A stretch of DNA of 14,883 bases from Conidiobolus incongruus B7586 (Eukaryota; Entomophthoromycota; Entomophthoromycetes; Entomophthorales; Conidiobolaceae): assembly GCA_000697335.1 (NCBI GenBank), contig JNEM01015118.1, positions 1 to 14,883 of the forward strand, written 5' to 3'. Numbering within the stretch: the first letter of the stretch is position 1; the number at the start of each line of letters is the position of its first letter. Positions 9,770-14,883 of the stretch are shown one piece after another. Position numbers and translations under genes: made by a program. The notes below the pieces were generated by a model. The model was not told the origin of the DNA, did no database searches, and saw only the letters and a program-made list of their open reading frames with translations.

Positions 9770-10560
9770 ATATTTAAAGCTTACTTATCATTTATCTTCT
9801 AAACAATATCAAACTTTAAAAGAAAAAATCTAAAAATTACTTGAAAATAGATATATTAAACCTTTTTCCTCACTATAAAGATTTCTTAACTTTTTTATAT
9901 AAAAGGTTAATGATAGTTAGAGATTATATATTGATATCTGTATTTTAAACTCTAAAACTATTAAAGATAAAATTTTATTATTAAACCTATATAATATTAA
10001 GGATAAACTATTTAAATTTATTATATTCACTAAATTAAATATTAAAAATAGTTATTATAATATAAAAGTTGAAGAAAATTTTATTCCCTTAATTATTTTT
10101 AATACTTTACTAAGCTACTATAAATTTACTATTATAAACTTTAAATTATGTAATACTTTTATAACTTTTACTTAATTTATCAACTCCCTTTTTAACCCTG
10201 TTTTTAATGACTTTATTATTACTTATCTTAATAATATCTTAATCTATTTAAAAACTAAAGAAGGATATATCTAATATATAAATTAGATTTTACAAATTAT
10301 TTAAGAATATAAATTATCTTTAAAACTATCAATATATATTTTTAGTATCTCTTCTATCTCCTTCTATAGTTATATCATTTCTTTTTAAAAAATTAATATT
10401 TATCTAACTAAACTTAATGGTATAAAAGCTTTTATTATATTTATAAACAAAGATCAACTTATATTTATACTTAGATTATTTAATTACTTTAAAAATTTTA
10501 TTGATTCTTTTGTTGAACTAATAATTCTTTTAACTAATCACTTGAGAAAAAACTCTCTTT
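9770..10560 (+). pseudogene. pol: Reverse transcriptase region of element B (fossil)
   Basis: The N-terminal landmark HLSSKQYQTLKEKI, then LLENRYIKPFSS, reads at about 9790-9880 and is typical of Ty3/gypsy polymerases ('LS..e...L...l.ell..gfIrPS.SP'). A Leu-Tyr-Ile-Asp-Ile-Cys-Ile-Leu-Asn segment near 9925-9955 corresponds to the 'cvDYR.LN' block. FIITYLNNILIYLKTKE at about 10211-10261 is the active-site block. A Phe-Asn-Tyr-Phe-Lys-Asn-Phe-Ile segment at about 10480-10505 corresponds to the connection 'l.nyYrrFI'. The region is broken. Confidence 0.88.
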
Positions 10561-10569
10561 TTAAATAAA

Positions 10570-11100
10570 CCCTACTATATATTTTTTATATAAATGCTTT
10601 AATTTTCTATATCACTAATATTTTTACTTTATTTATTTTTAATCTTAAACTATTTATTATTATTTTTATTAACTTTAATTCTTATGTAATTAGTGGATAA
10701 TTAGCTTAATTTAAATTTAATTTATATTTTACCTTTTAACTATAAGATAAAATAATAAATAAAAGAGAATAAGTTAAGTTTAACTCTATAAATATTATCT
10801 TAAAGCTTATAACATTCTAGTTAAGAAAAATAAAGCTAGCTAAATTAAAATACCTAGTTTATAAACAAATACTATTTACTTTAGTAGAAATAATCAAAAA
10901 TCATTGATATTTCTTATTTTATAATTTTTTCTTAATACTTATGGATTATAAATCACTTATTTATTTAAATTTTTAAAAGTATTTATTAAGAAAATAAACT
11001 AAATAGATTAAAACTATCTAAGCTTATTTTTTCCTTATCTAATATCTCTTAGGTTAATAAAATTATATTATAGATATTTTATTAAGAAATTTTACATATT
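10570..11100 (+). pseudogene. RNase H region of element B (fossil)
   Basis: A segment near 10890-10960 reads like the 'hyl.g..f.v.tDHksL.yl' stretch of Ty3/gypsy RNase H (MDYKSLIYLNF at about 10939-10971). An Asn-Tyr-Ile-Ile-Asp-Ile-Leu-Leu-Arg segment at about 11058-11085 matches the 'N..aDaLSR' end. The order after reverse transcriptase is as expected. Broken. Confidence 0.78.
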
Positions 11101-11279
11101 TATCTTTTTATTCTAATTATAAAAACCAAGCAGATATTAACATAATGATTATTAATAAAAAAAATAAAAAATTCAGTAAACTACTTGAAAAAAGATTATT
11201 AAATAATGATTTCTTTATTTTAATTTAAAAACTCTTTAAATCATTAGAAAACTAATTAAAATATATCAAAAGATTTAAA

Positions 11280-12160
11280 ATCATTGATATCTTACTATAT
11301 TATAATAATTGTCTATATATCTTTAATATTCTTAAAATTTAACTAGCAATATTTAATAAGTGTTATAACTTACTTATTAGAAGACATTAAAACTAGTTAA
11401 AAATTGCTGAGAGAATTAAAATAAGATATTACTAACCTTTTTTAGTTAAATTAATTCAAAAATACATTAATATCTATGATATATATTAAAGAACTAAATA
11501 TAATACCCAACTAAAATATAGTAAACTTATTCTTTTATAAGTCCCTAATAGAACTTAATAATAAATCTAACTTAATTTCATGAAAATTCTTAAATCAATA
11601 ACAAATTATAATAACTTACTATTATAATTGATATATTCTTTAAATATACTTATTTTATTCCTTGTTTCAAAACTTTTATAATTAAAGATATTGCAAAATT
11701 ATTTTTCTTTAATATCTTTACCTATTATAAAATTCTACAAATTATTGTATTTAATAGAGATATATGATTTAACTCTTAATTTGGAAAGTTACTATCTTTT
11801 TCTTTTAAGATTAATTTAGCTATATTTATTATTAATCATCACTAAACCAATAAACTTATTGAAAAAACAATTAAAACCTTGAAACAAATGATTAAAACTT
11901 ATATTAACACTAATTAGTTTAATTAAGATACTTATATCTACCAACTTTAATATTCATTTAATACCTTTATTAATAAATCAACAGGTTTTAACTTTTATTT
12001 TATTGATTATAACAAATAACCTAATTTAATAATTGCTCTAAAACTTTAAATTAGCTTACCTTTAAATGTTATTGAATTTTAATCTAATATTAAACATATT
12101 AATTCCCTTATTAAATTTAACTTAGAAAAAATTAAAAGATTATAGAATAATAATATTTAA
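11280..12160 (+). pseudogene. int: Integrase region of element B (fossil)
   Basis: The zinc-binding N-terminus is at about 11330-11460. The catalytic core is at about 11600-12030, with landmarks KYTYFIPCFKTF (about 11644-11680, 'sKmahFiPc.kt'), QIIVFNRDI near 11740-11766 ('iVsDRD'), the segment near 11840 where 'ayHPQTdGQtE' is expected, then IEKTIKTLKQMIKTYIN at about 11857-11908, and a Lys-Ser-Thr-Gly-Phe-Asn segment near 11977. This is a classic Ty3/gypsy integrase core, and the 'HPQTDGQTER' neighbourhood is typical of chromoviruses. Broken in many places. Confidence 0.88.
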
Positions 12161-12645
12161 AATTATTTAAGAATCCTCTTAAATATAAAACTAATATGTT
12201 TGTATCTTTAGAATAATCTACCTTTAAACCTATTTTATTTAAATCTAGCTTAAATCTAAAATACTTGCTATTATATTATAATCCCTATAAAATTTAATCT
12301 ATTGATTTAAACTTTAATAATATTACCTTAGAATTACTTTTAACTTTGAGGATCAACTTTACCTTTTATATATCCAAAATCAAACCTTATTTTAAAGATT
12401 TTAACACTTTTCTTAATTGATTAAAAACCTTAAAATTAGATTTAATTATTAATTAAAATAAAGAAAAAGAATACTATGTTGATTATATAATTAATTTAAA
12501 TTTATTAGTAATAAACTTTATTTTTATATATAATAAATAAGATATTTTATTAAAGATGCTATATAAGAATCTTTAGAAAATATTAAGAATACCTCAACCT
12601 ATTATATCTATTTATAAAAATCTAAGGAGTATTTTTTTAAGAAAC
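12161..12645 (+). pseudogene. Integrase C-terminus and chromodomain region of element B (fossil)
   Basis: The start (about 12180-12380) follows the GPY/F-module pattern of chromoviruses, including a Phe-Tyr-Ile-Ser-Lys-Ile-Lys-Pro-Tyr segment near 12364-12392 that corresponds to 'FHvS.LKpy'. Sequence at about 12463-12640 then fits a chromodomain: a Lys-Glu-Tyr-Tyr-Val-Asp-Tyr-Ile-Ile segment at about 12465-12495 for 'eyeVe.Il', a central strand for 'ylVkWkGy', and a late Asn-Leu segment with a helix-like tail for 'tWEp..nL..a...i..f'. Chromodomains bind modified histone tails and steer integration to heterochromatin. The call rests on position and pattern, as the sequence is heavily decayed. 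Confidence 0.65.
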
Positions 12646-12650
12646 TTATT

Positions 12651-12657
12651 AAAGGAG
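12651..12657 (+). promoter_or_regulatory. Polypurine tract of element B
   Basis: The purine run aaaggag lies directly before the TGTTA start of the right LTR, where the plus-strand primer is expected. Confidence 0.75.
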
Positions 12658-13055
12658 TGTTAAAAGACTAATTCTCTAAATTCTTATATATACTTTCATA
12701 TAATTCAATTAATTATAAATTATATAATTAATTTATACTTTTATAGCTAAATTAATTATATAAATAGTATCAAATTATTTAATAAACTAGGTTCTTCTGT
12801 TTTTTCTCAATACTTATTATCTTTTATCTTTTTTATTATTTTTAAGTTTAAGATTATATCCTGTTAATATTATAATATATTAACACTACCTAATATAAAT
12901 CTTAATATATTAATGATTTATCCTAGTTTGAAGCTTAATTAAATTTTGTTTATATTTGTATATTATAGCTATATTATAATACCACATTCTATATTATACT
13001 ATTCTTATATTAAGTTTTTCTCTATATTATATTAGTATTTACCATTACATTTACA
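12658..13055 (+). repeat. Right (3') LTR of element B
   Basis: A 398-bp repeat that starts tgttaaaagac and ends ttaca, about 88% identical to 7342-7736 by hand. Long identical AT-rich blocks (for example around 12710-12765) contrast with scattered C/T and G/A differences. Confidence 0.92.
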
Positions 13056-13060
13056 AAAAA
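13056..13060 (+). repeat. Target-site duplication of element B, right copy (aaaaa)
   Basis: This equals 7337-7341. It forms the start of a longer A run (to 13063), so the exact boundary could slide by a base or two. Confidence 0.6.
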
Positions 13061-13137
13061 AAATCTATAAGTTAGTTTATATAAATAAATATAATATTTT
13101 TATAATAATATTTATGGAATTATAAAATTATATATAC
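13061..13137. other. Flank between elements B and C
   Basis: A short AT-rich stretch with no feature I can support. It separates the right target duplication of element B from the left inverted repeat of element C, so C is not inserted in B. Confidence 0.5.
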
Positions 13138-13348
13138 TAGCCCACAAAAGTAAGTCATAAAATTAAAAATATATACATTTCTATTAATATCTTAATCAAT
13201 TTTAATTTAAATAAACTTATATTAAACTATATAATTAATCTATATTTTTTATTTATAATATAATATATATAGTTAAATTTAATTAATTATTAATTGATAT
13301 ATTAACATTAAAAGTATACTTAAGATAAGTTATAAATTTGTAGGTTTT
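13138..13348 (+). repeat. Left terminal inverted repeat of element C
   Basis: It pairs with 14489-14699. The outer end reads ctagcccacaaaagtaagtc and the inner end gttataaatttgtaggttt. The outer 28 bases and the innermost 25 or so match the other arm best, while the middle has drifted more. The inner end repeats the outer CCCACAAA-like motif in reverse orientation. Confidence 0.82.
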
Positions 13349-13364
13349 AGTATTAATAGAAAAA

Positions 13365-14380
13365 TTAATATCTAGTATATCTATTTTTTGCTTTTCTAAC
13401 TTCTTTAAGTTTGTAGGGTATAGAGTCAACTAGTTTTTTATATTAAGCAAGACTAATATTATTCCAAGCTTCTTGAATATACTCTTAAAGTTGATTTAAA
13501 TTTTTTGCTGGGGGAAAACTTTAATTGATTTTTTTAGTTGATCCCAAAGATATTTAATTAGGTTAAGATTAAGAGATTGAAGTGGCTATTTCATAATAGT
13601 TATTTTGTTATTTTTAAGCCATTTAATAGTATAATTTATAATATAACAAGGTGTATTATCTTGTTGGAAAATAATATTTGATTTTTTTAATCTATACTAC
13701 TCAATAGTTTTTTTCAATTTATTGTTTTGAATACTTTAGTACATCTCAGTATTAATTCCCCTATCAACCCTATAAAGATACCCTACCCTTAAAGATAATA
13801 TATATCCCTAAATTATAATTAACCTACTATTGTATTTTTGGGTTATAATAACATGATGGTTATAAAGTAGTTCTTTATCTTTTTTGAAACATCTAGCTTT
13901 TTTATTAGATTTATTAAAATATATCTTTGTTTTATTAAACTAAATAACCTTACTCTAGTTAGTTTTGGTTTAACTTTAGTGTTGACATTTAAACTCCCAC
14001 CTAGTTTTACAATAGGACTTCTTTAATTAATGGTGTTTTTTCTTAAGGTGTAAGTGATATCTATTCTAATGTAAAGCATATATAATAGTATTAGTACTAA
14101 CTAATATTCCTATATAGTATTGTAATTCTTGTTATATTTCTACAATAGTATTATACTTACCTATACTAACTAATCTATAAATATACTTTTTATCATGTTT
14201 ATCTATAATCTTAATATACTTAAGTTTTGGTTTAGGTGTTTTTTTAGCATTGTTCTTAATAACCCTAATTATAATAGATTAGCTAACACTAGTAATTCTA
14301 ACAATCTCATAAGTTGATTTATTTTTATTATAAAATTGATTAATTTGTAAGTGAACTTTTTTAGAGAGAGATTTAGGTAT
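13365..14380 (-). pseudogene. Tc1-like DD34E transposase, decayed
   Basis: Read on the - strand, it starts near 14380 with PKSLSKKVHLQINQFYNKNK, the N-terminal paired-type DNA-binding helix region. The start codon position reads ATA (14378-14380), perhaps from ATG. The catalytic core follows: first Asp position AAT (Asn) at 13934-13936, then IIFQQDNTPCY with the second Asp intact at 13658-13660, then 34 residues, then LIKYLWDQLKKS with Lys (13553-13555) where Glu is expected. The C-terminus LVDSIPYKLKEVRKAK and then NRYTRY ends at a TAA (13365-13367), matching the usual Tc1 ending. Length is about 338 codons, normal for the family. There are 14 internal TAA/TAG stops, none TGA, often where Trp or Gln is expected (for example before PLQSLNLNL). 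The reading frame changes by 1 nt around the G5 run at 13510-13514. It is non-functional. Confidence 0.9.
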
Positions 14381-14488
14381 TATAATATTAATTTTAAAAC
14401 ATTAGCTTAATAGTTTTATAATATATATAATACAACAAAAGAAAAAGAAGATATATATAAGTTTTGTTATTTATACCCCCTTAACTTA
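14381..14488. other. Element C 5' non-coding segment
   Basis: Sequence between the transposase start and the right inverted repeat. It contains an A/G-rich stretch (14438-14451) and a C5 run (14476-14480). No promoter can be picked out reliably in this base composition. Confidence 0.4.
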
Positions 14489-14699
14489 TAAACCCACAAA
14501 TTTATAACTCATCTTAGTTAAATTTTAGGTTTTGATATATTAACCAATAGCTAATGTAATATATTCAAATATAGTTAGTTATAATCAATTAATATAGGTA
14601 AATTATATATTTTAATTTAAATTTATTTAATTAGGAATTATTTAAGATATAAGTAAATATTTAAGTAATTTTGATTTTATAACTTATTTTTGCAGGCTA
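14489..14699 (-). repeat. Right terminal inverted repeat of element C
   Basis: The reverse complement of this arm aligns with 13138-13348. The outer end reads, on the - strand, ctagcctgcaaaaataagtt, and the inner end gagttataaatttgtgggtt. The differences between arms include many C/T and G/A pairs, as in the LTRs of elements A and B. Confidence 0.82.
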
Positions 14700-14883
14700 G
14701 TTTAAAAATATTCATTATTAATAATATTATTTTATATATTTTTTATTAAAATATAAATTATTTATATTTTTAAATAAATTTCTTTAATTAAAAAAATCAT
14801 ATTATGAAATTAAACAAAAGTTTATATTTTATTATTATAATTTATTTAATTTAATTTTAATAAAGATATTTAATATAATACAA
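14700..14883. other. Right flank, no feature seen
   Basis: AT-rich sequence beyond element C. I see no coding similarity, repeat or RNA gene. It may be intergenic DNA or older decayed repeat. Confidence 0.5.

Larger units (their letters stand above)
7342..13055 (+). mobile_element. Element B: fossil Ty3/gypsy chromovirus-like LTR retrotransposon
   Basis: Direct repeats at 7342-7736 and 12658-13055 begin with TGTTA, and the right copy ends in ACA. They enclose gag, protease, reverse transcriptase, RNase H and integrase regions on the + strand, ending in a probable chromodomain. A polypurine tract (aaaggag) abuts the right LTR, and A5 flanks both ends. Total length is 5714 bp, normal for fungal chromoviruses. 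The LTRs are about 88% identical by hand count, with almost every difference a C/T or G/A change. The element is complete in layout but broken throughout (dozens of interruptions). It has no visible sequence similarity to element A in LTRs or gag, so the two are different families that landed about 800 bp apart in the same orientation. Confidence 0.93.
13138..14699 (-). mobile_element. Element C: decayed Tc1-type DNA transposon with long inverted repeats
   Basis: Inverted arms at 13138-13348 and 14489-14699 enclose a Tc1 transposase remnant on the - strand. Both outer ends carry CTAG; the simplest reading is a duplicated TA target (13138-13139 and 14698-14699) with the element starting TAGCC at both ends. 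The arms are collinear almost without gaps over about 211 bp and about 78% identical over their outer 110 bp by hand count. The total of about 1562 bp is typical of Tc1-like elements, but the arms are much longer than the 20-60 bp of most. The transposase is dead, and the arms have diverged too far for recent movement. Confidence 0.85.

Noticed and set aside
13298-14537. A shorter Tc1 element bounded by the inner repeats only, nested in a second inverted-repeat element
   Set aside because: The similarity between arms continues collinearly, nearly gap-free, from the inner repeats out to CTAG at 13137-13140 and 14697-14700, so one element with long arms is simpler.
1-14883. A ciliate-type code in which TAA and TAG mean Gln, which would explain stop codons at Gln positions
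   Set aside because: In element C stops also fall at expected Trp positions, and Asp, Glu and Pro positions read Asn, Lys and Leu. That is the pattern of C-to-T and G-to-A change, not codon reassignment.
1-14883. tRNA, rRNA, CRISPR arrays, bacterial-type operons or riboswitches
   Set aside because: No conserved G+C-containing RNA motifs, regularly spaced repeats or open reading frames were found on either strand.

Overview
The window is a graveyard of transposable elements in extremely AT-rich DNA (roughly 85% A+T by eye). I see no intact host gene, tRNA, rRNA or CRISPR array. Three element fossils lie side by side and account for about 13.8 of 14.9 kb. Chromovirus-type and other Ty3/gypsy elements, a Tc1-like transposon, near-absence of CpG (one CG found by eye) and C/T and G/A differences between sister repeats together suggest a repeat-mutated heterochromatic block of a fungus, most likely a filamentous ascomycete with repeat-induced point mutation (RIP) or a similar cytosine-methylation process. 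The species cannot be named from the sequence.

Layout: 1-36 flank; 37-6527 element A, a Ty3/gypsy LTR retrotransposon on the + strand with 371-bp LTRs; 6528-7341 featureless AT-rich spacer; 7342-13055 element B, a second, unrelated Ty3/gypsy element on the + strand with LTRs of about 396 bp and a likely chromodomain at the end of its integrase; 13056-13137 short flank; 13138-14699 element C, a Tc1-type DNA transposon with unusually long (about 211 bp) imperfect terminal inverted repeats and a decayed DD34E transposase on the - strand; 14700-14883 flank.

Element A has the order gag, linker, dUTPase-like domain, protease, reverse transcriptase, RNase H, integrase. The dUTPase is the most notable finding: several consecutive trimeric-dUTPase motifs read in order in one frame between the gag and protease regions. 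Element B has gag with a zinc-knuckle region, protease, reverse transcriptase, RNase H, integrase and chromodomain, and is bounded by a 5-bp A5 target duplication. Both retroelements are thoroughly broken, with dozens of interruptions each, and neither could make its proteins. Element C's transposase has 14 in-frame stops, one 1-nt frame change and two altered catalytic positions, so it too is dead.

No previously undescribed functional system is visible. The points worth a second look are the dUTPase in element A, the long inverted repeats of element C, and the mutation pattern over the whole window.
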